This document shows, piece after piece, positions 16,066-24,015 of a DNA stretch of 37,121 nt. Made by a program: the position numbers and the translations under genes. The notes beneath the pieces were generated by a model. That model was not told the origin of the DNA and searched no databases. It was given only the letters and a program-made list of their open reading frames with translations. How positions within the stretch are numbered: position 1 is the first letter of the stretch; each line of letters starts with the position of its first letter. The stretch comes from JBHELG01 sp046263195 (GTDB lineage: Bacteria > Actinomycetota > Nitriliruptoria > Nitriliruptorales > JAHWKO01), in the NCBI GenBank assembly GCA_046263195.1, contig JBHELG010000089.1, positions 1 to 37,121 of the forward strand, in the 5' to 3' direction.

Positions 16066-17448
16066 TCAGCCCTCCCGGACCTCAGGATCGTGACGGAAGG
16101 GATCGGGATCGAGCAGGTCGCGCATCGCCCTGGCGACGGACTCGTCGACGGTGGCGACAAGATCGGTGCCGCGGTCGGTGTGGTCCTGCTTGTGTACCTC
16201 ACCTCGTCGATGAGCGAGATCAACCAGGGCACCGCGGTCATAGGGGATGGTGACACTGACGTGGTAGCGCCTGTCCCCTAAACGCAAGGCGATCCGTTCG
16301 ACGAGCTCTGCGATGCCTCGGCCGGTTCGGGCCGAAACCGCAAGTGGCTCGCTGGCGCCGTTTCGAGCCACGAGACGGGCGAGATTTGTGACATCAGCGG
16401 GGTTGGCGACGTCGACCTTGTTCAGCACGAGCTGCTCGGGCACCTCATCGGCACCAATGTCGGAAAGCACTTCCCGGACTGCCTCTATCTGCGGCTCGGC
16501 TTCAGCGCTGCTCGCGTCGACGACGTGAAGCAGGAGGTCAGCTCGGGTCGACTCCTCGAGGGTTGATTTGAATGCGTCGACGAGACCCTGCGGCAGGTTG
16601 CGGACGAAGCCGACCGTGTCCGTCAGGATGATGTCGCGTCCGTCCGGCAGGTGGAAGCGGCGAGCGGTCGTGTCGAGTGTGGCGAAGAGCCGGTCCTGCA
16701 CGAGCGCGCTCGCTCCGGTGAGTCGGTTCAGGAGCGAAGACTTGCCCGCGTTGGTGTAACCGACGAGGGCGACGACGCGAGCCTGCTGGCGCTCCCGTTC
16801 GAGGTTCTTCGTGCGTCGTACCCGCTCGAAGGCGGCGAGCTCGTCACGCAGCTTGCGTATGCGACGGTGGATGCGACGGCGATCCACTTCGAGCTGCGAC
16901 TCGCCCGGACCGCGGGTGCCGACCCGGCCCTCCTGGCGCGAAAGGGCCTGACCCCAGCCGCGCAGCCGAGGCAGGAGGTAGGTGAGCTGAGCGAGCTCCA
17001 CCTGCGCCTTGCCTTCTCGGGAGGTCGCATGCTGCGCGAAGATGTCGAGAATGACGATGGTACGGTCGAGCACCTTCTGACGAACGCCCTCCTCCAGCGT
17101 GCGCTGCTGCGCCGGACTCAGCTCGTCGTCGAAGACGACCGCGTCAGCCCCGAGGGCATCCAGAACCCGGCGCAACTCGTCGACCTTCCCCTTCCCGATG
17201 TAAGTTGCCGGGTCGGGCGCCCCCCGTCGCTGCACGATCCGATCGGCGACTTCAGCCCCAGCCGTTTCAACCAGAGCCTCGAGCTCGTCGAGGCTTGCCT
17301 CCACCTGCTCAGCCGTGCGGTCCGGCAGGTGAACGCCGACGAGGACGGCACGCTCAACGGGCCGGAAGACCTTGATGCCCTCACGAGGACGACCCTCCTC
17401 GATGACCTCCCGGCTGCGACGGCGTTGCTCCGCCCGTGACAAGCCGCT
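16066..17448 (-). CDS. hflX: Ribosome-associated GTPase HflX
   Basis: GTPase that splits stalled 70S ribosomes under stress. The 460 residues comprise the N-terminal HflX domain (YIGKGKVDELR, VVFDDELSPAQQR), the GPGESQLEVDRRRI linker, and a G domain with GYTNAGKSS (230-238), DTVGFV and NKVD. GTG 17448 is preferred since GGAG lies seven bases before it and it starts 16 bp after the dapF stop; the open frame to 17544 overlaps dapF. It is the last gene of the recA-to-hflX minus-strand run, converging on lexA. Confidence 0.95.
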   Translation of the reverse strand, partial: SGLSRAEQRRRSREVIEEGRPREGIKVFRPVERAVLVGVHLPDRTAEQVEASLDELEALVETAGAEVADRIVQRRGAPDPATYIGKGKVDELRRVLDALGADAVVFDDELSPAQQRTLEEGVRQKVLDRTIVILDIFAQHATSREGKAQVELAQLTYLLPRLRGWGQALSRQEGRVGTRGPGESQLEVDRRRIHRRIRKLRDELAAFERVRRTKNLERERQQARVVALVGYTNAGKSSLLNRLTGASALVQDRLFATLDTTARRFHLPDGRDIILTDTVGFVRNLPQGLVDAFKSTLEESTRADLLLHVVDASSAEAEPQIEAVREVLSDIGADEVPEQLVLNKVDVANPADVTNLARLVARNGASEPLAVSARTGRGIAELVERIALRLGDRRYHVSVTIPYDRGALVDLAHRRGEVHKQDHTDRGTDLVATVDESVARAMRDLLDPDPFRHDPEVREG

Positions 17449-17464
17449 CACGCTCGAACTCCAC

Positions 17465-18367
17465 TCACCTGCGGTCGCCTCCCCTCGTGGCGGCCGCCCC
17501 CGAATCCAAGCGCGCTTGAGACAGCCAAACGGGGTCGAGCTCACCGGAGGCGATCTCCATCGCGCTCCCCGTCAGCAGCACCGTGGGGTCGCCGGCAGAT
17601 TCATAGCGGACATGCACGTCTCCTCCGGAGAAATGCAGCGTCGCCTCGTCTCCGATCGCGCCGAGTCGGCGGAGCACGACGAGGACCGCGCAAGCGCCGC
17701 TACCACATCCGGCCGTCTCACCAACGCCGCGCTCCCAGACTCGCACGCGAACCTCATCAGGCCCCGCGATCTGTGCGAACTCGACATTCGTGCGGTCGGG
17801 GAAGCGGGGATGGTTCTCGAGCGCCGCACCGATCGTCTCTAACGGTGCCGAAGCCAGTTCATCGACGACCACGACAGCGTGGGGGTTGCCGAACGACACG
17901 GCCGTGAGGCGGACCTCGAAGCCATCAACCGCCACGGGAACGTCGACTGCCTCATCGCCTGGTATGTCGAAGGGCACTGCAGCGGGGAGAAAGTTCGGAG
18001 CTCCCATCTCCACCGTGGCTTCCTCGACCCGGCCCCTCGGTCCGAGTCGGACCGTCACTCTCCTTGTCCCGACCCGGGTGGCGACGAGGACAGGACTCTT
18101 CGCGAGTGCACGATCGACGAGGTACTTGGCGGCTACACGCAGACCATTGCCGCAGATCGCAGCCACACTGCCATCCGCGTTGCGGTAATCCATGAAGGTG
18201 TCCACGGATGGCTCCCCGCGGAGGAGGCGGATCACGCCGTCGGCACCGATACCCCTACGCCGATCACAGAGCAGGCGTACGAGGCTGGGCTCGAGCTGTA
18301 GCTCGTCATCCCAGTCTGGCAGCACGACGAAGTCGTTGCCCGTGGCGTGGGCCTTCGTAAAGCGCAT
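17465..18367 (-). CDS. dapF: Diaminopimelate epimerase
   Basis: Converts LL- to meso-diaminopimelate for lysine and peptidoglycan. The 300-residue protein begins MRFTKAHATGNDFVVL. The two catalytic cysteines are present: Cys72 in ICGNGLR and Cys221 in GETAGCGSGACAV. ATG 18367 is the family-like start; the same frame stays open to 19021 but that part is the shadow of miaA. No strong ribosome binding site is visible. It lies 43 bp after miaA and 16 bp before hflX, the usual actinobacterial order. dapA of the same pathway is at the far end of the window. Confidence 0.96.
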   Translation of the reverse strand: MRFTKAHATGNDFVVLPDWDDELQLEPSLVRLLCDRRRGIGADGVIRLLRGEPSVDTFMDYRNADGSVAAICGNGLRVAAKYLVDRALAKSPVLVATRVGTRRVTVRLGPRGRVEEATVEMGAPNFLPAAVPFDIPGDEAVDVPVAVDGFEVRLTAVSFGNPHAVVVVDELASAPLETIGAALENHPRFPDRTNVEFAQIAGPDEVRVRVWERGVGETAGCGSGACAVLVVLRRLGAIGDEATLHFSGGDVHVRYESAGDPTVLLTGSAMEIASGELDPVWLSQARLDSGAAATRGGDRR

Positions 18368-18410
18368 GAGCGCAGGGTACTGCCCGTCCCTCGTCAGATG
18401 GCTGCGGGCC

Positions 18411-19334
18411 TCAGACGCCCAGCTGGCTGGTCCAGGTCGAGAGGACCTCTTCGGCCGGCGTCCACTGGACGCGCGGGTCGGCTCGGAACCACGACCGCTG
18501 TCGGCGTGCAAAGCGCCACGTCCGCTCGGCGATGACCTGGGCCAGATCCGGCGGGGCGAGTTTCCCGTCGATGACGGCGAACGCCTCGGCGTAGCCGATT
18601 GCCTGCGCCGCCGTCCGCGACAGCGGCGGCGCCCGCCGGCGGAGCGTGGCCGCCTCTTCGAGCAGGCCGCCGGCCACCATCTTCTGCGCCCGGTCTGCGA
18701 TCGCTCTTCGTAGGCGCGGCGTGGGTAGGTCGAGGCCGCGAACCTCGAGGCCCGGGTAGATGGACTCGTAGCGGTCCCAGGCTCGCGCGAACGACGAGAA
18801 CCTGTGACCGGTGAGCTCGATGACCTCGAAAGCGCGGACGGTACGGCGGAAATTCCCCGGATCGATCTTCGCCGCCGCCTGCGGGTCGACGGCTGCCAGT
18901 TCGGCATGTGCGGCTGCCGGATCGTTGAGGTGGCGTGTCTCGATTGCCGTCCGGACCTCGGGATCGGTGGGAGGAAAGCGCAAGTCGTCGACGAGAGCAC
19001 GGAAGTAGAGCCCGGATCCACCTACGAGCAGCGGCACCCGCCCCTGTGTGAGTACGCGCCGGATGGCGGCGCGAGCCGAGTCCTGGAACCAGGCTACGGT
19101 GGCGTCCTGCCACGGTTCGAGCGCGTCGACGAGGTGATGGGGGATCTCGGCACGAACCGTCTCGGTCGGTTTCGCAGTGCCGACATCCATGCCGCGGTAG
19201 ACCGTGAAGGCGTCGGCCGCCACGATCTCCAGCGGCACGCCACGACGGGCCAGCTCAACCGCGAGCTCGCTCTTTGCCGTAGCCGTAGGACCCACCAGCG
19301 CGAGAACACGCGACGTCCGAGGGCGAGCGGTCAT
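18411..19334 (-). CDS. miaA: tRNA dimethylallyltransferase MiaA, altered P-loop
   Basis: Adds the dimethylallyl group to N6 of A37 in tRNAs reading U-starting codons; MiaB then methylthiolates it. The 307 residues are family-like (DAFTVYRGMDVGTAKPT, PHHLVD, LVGGSGLYFRALVD). The P-loop reads GPTATAKS (15-22), with Ala20 where the Walker A motif has Gly; the codon is GCA, one base from GGA. ATG 19334 overlaps the stop of the LigB-like gene (ATGA). miaB lies two genes upstream in the same run. Confidence 0.94.
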   Translation of the reverse strand: MTARPRTSRVLALVGPTATAKSELAVELARRGVPLEIVAADAFTVYRGMDVGTAKPTETVRAEIPHHLVDALEPWQDATVAWFQDSARAAIRRVLTQGRVPLLVGGSGLYFRALVDDLRFPPTDPEVRTAIETRHLNDPAAAHAELAAVDPQAAAKIDPGNFRRTVRAFEVIELTGHRFSSFARAWDRYESIYPGLEVRGLDLPTPRLRRAIADRAQKMVAGGLLEEAATLRRRAPPLSRTAAQAIGYAEAFAVIDGKLAPPDLAQVIAERTWRFARRQRSWFRADPRVQWTPAEEVLSTWTSQLGV

Positions 19335-20188
19335 CAGCCGCGAGGATCGCCGGTGCGAGGCACGACGCCATTGCGCTCGTGTCCAGGGATCGCACGGTCA
19401 TACCGCTCCGCGCTCGGCACGGGGACGCAGTGCGCGACGAGCTGACCGACGCCGCGGGGGGAGCGGTAGCCGAAGATCCTGGGACGGAGGCGTCCGCTCG
19501 CGCAGACCCCATGCAGCACGGCGAGTGGTGCCCACCCCAGACTCCGCACTCGTTCGGCATCGCGAGGTCCCAGCTGGCGCAGAGCACCGAGGTCACCCTC
19601 CTCGAAGGCAGTCACGACGGCGGCGTCCCACTCCCTGGCGGTGGGGATGGCATGGGCGGGACTGTCTTCACCGAGACCTGAGGACAGGTCACCCGGGCAG
19701 ATGACCGCGGCGATGTGCTCGGCGTCTCGGGCGGACTCCGAAATGCTCGCACCGATACTGACGAGTACGTCGAAGTCGGCGCCTGCTGGCACGCTCACCG
19801 GGACAACCGGCACGAGGCCGCGCACCGCGTGCAGCTGAAGCGCAAGCACGGAGTGACTGATGCCCAGGGGATCACCTCGGAACATCGGATACTGCGTCAG
19901 CCGCGACAGGTGCTCCACCGCCTCCTTGTCGACCGGGAGTTGAACTCCTGCCTCTTGCACCCCAAGTGGTGCGAGGGACGCGACAGCCTGGTCGTAGACC
20001 CCGTGGGAGCCCGAGGCCAGGAGCACAGCGAAGTCGAACGGCGCGAGCGCCTCCAGCGCCGTACGCGCAAGGCGTCGCAACTCCCGCACGTCCTCGCGAA
20101 TGTCAGGCGCCTGTTCGTGCGAGACCGCGGGCAACATGAGAGGAGCGGCGGGGACAACGACCGCGCCCGCGAGCGCGCGGCTGGTCAC
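19334..20188 (-). CDS. LigB-like (class III extradiol dioxygenase B-type) protein of unknown function
   Basis: A 284-residue protein in the place where Actinobacteria carry a LigB-like gene between miaB and miaA (Rv2728c in M. tuberculosis). It starts AGAVVVPAAPLMLPAV; true LigB-type enzymes have a metal-binding His in the PHPPLL motif, and here that position is Ala. Later segments such as VLLASGSHGVYD and AHAIPTAREWDAAVVTAFEEGD fit the family outline. Loss of the first His argues against dioxygenase activity, or for a different ligand set. GTG 20188 overlaps the miaB stop and the stop overlaps miaA, so it is tightly coupled to tRNA-modification genes. Confidence 0.75.
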   Translation of the reverse strand: MTSRALAGAVVVPAAPLMLPAVSHEQAPDIREDVRELRRLARTALEALAPFDFAVLLASGSHGVYDQAVASLAPLGVQEAGVQLPVDKEAVEHLSRLTQYPMFRGDPLGISHSVLALQLHAVRGLVPVVPVSVPAGADFDVLVSIGASISESARDAEHIAAVICPGDLSSGLGEDSPAHAIPTAREWDAAVVTAFEEGDLGALRQLGPRDAERVRSLGWAPLAVLHGVCASGRLRPRIFGYRSPRGVGQLVAHCVPVPSAERYDRAIPGHERNGVVPRTGDPRG

Positions 20189-21528
20189 CCTTGCCCGGCG
20201 CTGCGCATCGAGCGAGGCGCCCCGCCCATGACGTAGTTCACGGCCGCATCGAGGATCGGGACGGTGACGAAGTCGCCCGGACCGTAGCCGACGCCCACCG
20301 GCAGGTGGACGAGGTGGTTGCCACGGGTACGGCCGGAGTACCGACTCGCATCTCGCTTGGAGGGCGTTTCGACGAGGACCTCGACCTCCTGCCCCACGAG
20401 ACCCGCATGGACCCGGTGGGAGGCCCGGCGGGTCACCGTCTCGAGGCGCTGGTAGCGGTCCCTCACAACCTCGGCGGGGACCTGATCGGGCATCGTGGCC
20501 GCATCGGTGCCGGGGCGGGGGGAGTATTGAAAGGTGTAGGCCTGATCGAAGCCTACGAGCTCACACACCCTCAGGGTCTCCGCGAAGTCTTCCTCGCGCT
20601 CCCCGGGGAAGCCGACGATGATATCGGTGGTGATAGCGCAGCCGGGAACCATCCCGCGGGCGCGGTCGACGAGTTCGAGGTAGCGACGCTGGCGGTAGCT
20701 TCTCCGCATCGACTTCAGTATGCGGTCGGAACCAGATTGCAGCGGTAGGTGGAGGTGCTCGCAGACGTTGGGCGTCTCGGCCATCGTCAGCAGTACGTCG
20801 AGCGTGAAATCCCGAGGATGAGGCGATGTGAATCGGACTCTCTCTAGACCGTCGACCTCTCCGAGCTCACGGAGCAGTGCAGCGAACATGGGCTTGCCGT
20901 ACTGGTCGCGGCCGTAGCTGTTCACGTTCTGACCGAGCAGCGTGATCTCGACGACGCCATCGGCGACGAGCTCCCGGGCCTCCATCACGATCTCGCCCAT
21001 GCGTCGGCTCTTCTCCGGGCCACGCAACGCGGGCACGATGCAGAACGAACAGGTGTTGTTGCAACCAAGCGAGATCGATACCCAGGCGTGGTGGCGGACC
21101 TCGCGACGCGCGGGCAGTGCGGAAGGGAATACCTCGACCTGATCGAGGATCTCGACGACCGGTAGCGACTGGAGTTCGGCTTGTGCGAGCAGTCTCGGCA
21201 GGTTGACCAGGTTGTGGGTGCCGTAGACGACATCGACCCAGGGAGCACGGTCAGCAACGGCACCGCGGTCCTTTTGGGCGAGGCAACCACCGACGATGAT
21301 CTGTAGGTCTGGTCGCGTCTGCTTGACCGGCTTGAGCCGGCCAAGCGCCCCGTAGAGCTTGTTGTCGGCGTTCTCGCGCACTGCGCAGGTGTTGAACAAC
21401 ACCAGGTCGGCCGAGCTCTCGTCAACAGCGGGCCGATAGCCGAGGGTCTCGAGGATGCCCGCAGCCCGCTGCGAGTCGTGCTCGTTCATCTGGCACCCAA
21501 AGGTGCGAATGAAGTATCGACGTCCCAT
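20185..21528 (-). CDS. miaB: tRNA methylthiotransferase MiaB
   Basis: Radical-SAM enzyme that converts i6A37 to ms2i6A37 in tRNA, using two Fe-S clusters. The 447 residues show the N-terminal cluster cysteines Cys12, Cys48 and Cys82, then the radical-SAM CNNTCSFC motif (Cys156, Cys160, Cys163), and a C-terminal TRAM domain (VGQEVEVLVETPSKRD, GRTRGNHLVHL). ATG 21528 gives the family-like MGRRYFIRTFGCQMN; a TTG at 21567 would add 13 residues. The ribosome binding site is weak. It overlaps the LigB-like gene. Confidence 0.96.
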   Translation of the reverse strand: MGRRYFIRTFGCQMNEHDSQRAAGILETLGYRPAVDESSADLVLFNTCAVRENADNKLYGALGRLKPVKQTRPDLQIIVGGCLAQKDRGAVADRAPWVDVVYGTHNLVNLPRLLAQAELQSLPVVEILDQVEVFPSALPARREVRHHAWVSISLGCNNTCSFCIVPALRGPEKSRRMGEIVMEARELVADGVVEITLLGQNVNSYGRDQYGKPMFAALLRELGEVDGLERVRFTSPHPRDFTLDVLLTMAETPNVCEHLHLPLQSGSDRILKSMRRSYRQRRYLELVDRARGMVPGCAITTDIIVGFPGEREEDFAETLRVCELVGFDQAYTFQYSPRPGTDAATMPDQVPAEVVRDRYQRLETVTRRASHRVHAGLVGQEVEVLVETPSKRDASRYSGRTRGNHLVHLPVGVGYGPGDFVTVPILDAAVNYVMGGAPRSMRSAGQG

Positions 21529-21617
21529 GACTTCGCACGCGTGGAAGTGTCGCCAAATGGCGGGCAAAGGCTACCGGGACTTCAACTGGCCCGCCCGCCG
21601 CCTACGGCGGCTCCCGG

Positions 21618-21908
21618 TCACACCCGCCTGGGCTCCTCGACCTCGGGGTCGTCAACTCGCATTGGCACCTCGTGGTCTTGTACCTCCGCGCCTGCCTGGC
21701 CCCGCCCGGCGGCGACGAGCAGAAAGGCGATCGTCCCGATGCTGGCTGCCGAGACGCCGCTGCGTGGCACGAGGAGAAAGAAGGCGAACAGGAGGGTGAG
21801 GACCAGGTAGCCGAAAGCTGAGCGGGCCGGGGATCGACCCGCGAAGAGCCCCGCAACAAGGACGAGCCCCGGCACCCCTAGCACGATCCAAGCCTGGAGG
21901 GTGGTCAT
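21618..21908 (-). CDS. Small membrane protein of unknown function
   Basis: Unrecognised 96-residue protein. It has three hydrophobic stretches: one at the start (AWIVLGVPGLVLVAGLFAG), one in the middle (AFGYLVLTLLFAFFLLVP) and one later (ASIGTIAFLLVAAG). These are followed by an acidic soluble tail (EVPMRVDDPEVEEPRRV). ATG 21908 is preferred because GGAG lies seven bases upstream. It sits between recX and miaB on the same strand, 90 bp before miaB. Confidence 0.7.
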   Translation of the reverse strand: MTTLQAWIVLGVPGLVLVAGLFAGRSPARSAFGYLVLTLLFAFFLLVPRSGVSAASIGTIAFLLVAAGRGQAGAEVQDHEVPMRVDDPEVEEPRRV

Positions 21909-21936
21909 GCGGTCGCTCCTGTCCCATTTGGGACCT

Positions 21937-22009
21937 GGCCCGCCCGGCCCGGCCCTTCGGGCCTTCAAGTTGTGGCCCGCCCCGCCCGGCCCGGCCCTTC
22001 GGCCCTTCC
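21937..22009. repeat. Two imperfect GC-rich direct repeats
   Basis: A unit starting GGCCCGCCC and running through GGCCCGGCCCTTCGG appears at 21937-21966 and again at 21974-22009, the second with a 5-base duplication. Each copy contains GGCCC-TTC-GGGCC or a near version, able to fold as a hairpin. A separate short inverted repeat, GTCCC-ATTT-GGGAC, lies at 21921-21934. All are in the gap between recX and the small membrane protein. Confidence 0.7.
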
Positions 22010-22024
22010 GGCCGCAGGCTAGCG

Positions 22025-22612
22025 TCACCGCTCGGCGACCCGCTGTGCCTCACGGTCGTTGAAGACGACCTGCCGTGCGACCTTGCGAGCCAGACCCTCG
22101 TCGTGACCGCGGCGTGCGAGGTAGCCCACGACGCGCCGGTAGGCGGTGTAAGCGTCAACCCCCCGCAGTCGGGCTGCCCGAGCTGCCGCGATGCTGAATG
22201 CTGCCGCCTCGGGGTCCCGGTCGGCGAAGCTCGCCAGCGCCCCAGCGATGATCTCAGGGGGCAGACCACGCTTGACAAGATCCGCCTGGATTCGCCGAGT
22301 CGCGTGCCCCTTGCGCCGACCCTCCTCGACCAGGGCTCCTGCGAGGGCACGGTCGTCGACGGTGCCCTCACTGCGGCAGCGTTCGAGAGCGGCCTCGACG
22401 GTGACGTCTGGGTATCCGCGGCGTGTGAGGGCCTCCCACAGGCGCTGCTCGGATCGCGGGGCCTGAGCGCTCACCCGCCGTGCGTAGGCCGTCGCCCCCG
22501 CTATCCGATCCTCGAGGTCCGGACCCGGCTCGGTGAAGATGGGCGCCTGCCGTTGTGTTGGTGCCCGGTCCCGCCCAATACCACGCGCTGCGAGCCACGC
22601 TTCGGCTTGCAT
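22025..22612 (-). CDS. recX: RecX, regulator of RecA
   Basis: Small helical protein that binds RecA filaments and limits recombinase activity. The 195 residues carry three-helix RecX repeats (LWEALTRRGYPDVTVEAALERC, ALAGALVEEGRRKGHATRRIQADLVKRGL, and the AYTAYRRVVGYLARRGHD region). ATG 22612 begins four bases after the recA stop, with GGAG eight bases upstream inside the recA end. An earlier in-frame start would overlap recA. Co-transcription with recA is almost certain, placing recX under SOS control. Confidence 0.94.
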   Translation of the reverse strand: MQAEAWLAARGIGRDRAPTQRQAPIFTEPGPDLEDRIAGATAYARRVSAQAPRSEQRLWEALTRRGYPDVTVEAALERCRSEGTVDDRALAGALVEEGRRKGHATRRIQADLVKRGLPPEIIAGALASFADRDPEAAAFSIAAARAARLRGVDAYTAYRRVVGYLARRGHDEGLARKVARQVVFNDREAQRVAER

Positions 22613-22616
22613 GAGC

Positions 22617-23678
22617 TCAGCTCCGTTCTCCGAGGGCTTCGCTGGGATCTGGGGACGAGGTAGCCACGAGAATGCCGAGAGCCTCCTTCGCCTTCTTCTC
22701 GATCTCACGCGCGATGTCGTCGTGTTCCTTCAGGAACTGGCGTGCGTTCTCGCGACCCTGACCGATCTGCTCTCCCTCGTACTGATACCAGGCACCGGAC
22801 TTCTTGATGATTCCGGCGTCCACTCCCACGTCGAGAACGGAACCCTCGCGCGAGATACCTTCCCCGTAGAGGATGTCGAACTCGGCCTGGCGGAACGGAG
22901 CCGAACACTTGTTCTTCACCACCTTCACGCGGACGCGGTTACCGACGAAGTCCTGGCCGTCCTTGAGCGACTCGATCCGTCTGACGTCCAACCGGACGGA
23001 CGAGTAGAACTTCAGCGCCCGCCCACCGGGGGTCGTCTCGGGATTTCCGAAGAGCTGCCCGATCTTCTCGCGCAATTGATTGATGAAGACGCAGCAGGTC
23101 TTCGACCTGTTGAGGGACCCGACCAGCTTGCGTAGGGCCTGGCTCATCAGGCGAGCCTGGAGGCCGACGTGGGAGTCGCCCATCTCGCCCTCGATCTCGG
23201 CACGGGGCGTGAGGGCCGCTACCGAGTCGACGACGAGGATGTCGATGGCACCTGATCGCACGAGCATGTCGGCGATCTCGAGGGCTTGTTCACCGGTGTC
23301 CGGCTGGGAGACGAGCAGTTCGTCGACATCGACGCCGAGTGCCCGGGCGTAGACCGGGTCGAGAGCGTGCTCGGCGTCGATGAACGCGGCGATGCCACCA
23401 AGCCTCTGCGCCTCGGCGACGACGTGCAGCGCGAGGGTGCTCTTGCCGCTGCTCTCGGGTCCAAACACCTCCACTACCCGGCCACGCGGTAGACCGCCGA
23501 TGCCGAGGGCGAGGTCCAGCGCCAACGCCCCGGTGGGAATGGCGGCGACCTTGACTTGCGCCTCCTCACCGAGCCGCATCAGAGCACCTTTGCCGAATTG
23601 CTTCTCGATCTGGGTGAGGGCGAGCTCTAGGGCCTTCTCGCGTTCCACGATGCCTCCGTCGTCTGACCGGTTCTTCAT
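22617..23678 (-). CDS. recA: Recombinase RecA
   Basis: Strand-exchange ATPase and co-protease for LexA cleavage. The 353 residues include the Walker A GPESSGKST (73-81), the LLVSQPDTGEQALEI segment, and the DNA-binding loop region QLFGNPETTPGGRALKFYSS. No intein is present. ATG 23678 is reported; an in-frame GTG at 23648, with GGAGG four bases before it, would shorten the protein by 10 residues and is a real alternative. An SOS box lies 91 bp upstream. recX follows after four bases. Confidence 0.97.
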   Translation of the reverse strand: MKNRSDDGGIVEREKALELALTQIEKQFGKGALMRLGEEAQVKVAAIPTGALALDLALGIGGLPRGRVVEVFGPESSGKSTLALHVVAEAQRLGGIAAFIDAEHALDPVYARALGVDVDELLVSQPDTGEQALEIADMLVRSGAIDILVVDSVAALTPRAEIEGEMGDSHVGLQARLMSQALRKLVGSLNRSKTCCVFINQLREKIGQLFGNPETTPGGRALKFYSSVRLDVRRIESLKDGQDFVGNRVRVKVVKNKCSAPFRQAEFDILYGEGISREGSVLDVGVDAGIIKKSGAWYQYEGEQIGQGRENARQFLKEHDDIAREIEKKAKEALGILVATSSPDPSEALGERS

Positions 23679-23768
23679 GCCGAGGGCACGTTTGGCAAAG
23701 GTAGGTGAGGGGTGAGACACGCCGTCGCATCTCAAGGCAACGTCTGTGGATTTGAGACGCTAGCTTAT

Positions 23769-23784
23769 CCGAACAGGCGTTCGT
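23769..23784. promoter_or_regulatory. SOS (LexA) box upstream of recA
   Basis: CCGAACAGGCGTTCGT has the perfect CGAAC-N4-GTTCG core. It lies 91 bp from the recA start and about 230 bp from the divergent exonuclease, so recA-recX is the evident target. Confidence 0.88.
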
Positions 23785-23931
23785 CTCCTAGCATCGCGTG
23801 AAAGAGGTGTTCATCCGGTGGTCGTAGCACCCGTTCGGCTAGCGGCTCAAGCAGGCGGCTAGCGTTCGGTAGGCCGACCAGTAAGAGCGAGGATCGATGA
23901 GCCACGCCTTGCCCGCGAGGACTGACTATCA

Positions 23932-23980
23932 GGGGTGGGGGAGTGCCCTCTGCCCCGTCCGGGGGTGGGGGAGTGTCCTC
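23932..23980 (+). repeat. G-rich 30-bp-period direct repeat
   Basis: GGGGTGGGGGAGTG followed by CCTC-like sequence occurs at 23932-23950 and 23962-23980 with only small differences. The plus strand shows four long G-runs, so a G-quadruplex could form. It lies just upstream of the exonuclease start. Confidence 0.65.
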
Positions 23981-24015
23981 CGCGATCCAGACCGCCAGGA
24001 GGGGGATGCCATCGC

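Larger units (their letters stand above)
23679..24015. other. Divergent intergenic region between recA and the exonuclease
   Basis: A 337-bp region with the recA SOS box (23769-23784) and two G-rich repeat copies nearer the exonuclease. No clear -35/-10 pair for recA could be picked by eye; GATAAG next to the SOS box is the best -10-like hexamer on the minus strand. No gene is apparent. Confidence 0.5.

Noticed and set aside
17465..19021. A 518-residue extended DapF
   Set aside because: The upstream 218 residues are Arg/Ser-rich translation of the miaA region in another frame; the family start is ATG 18367.
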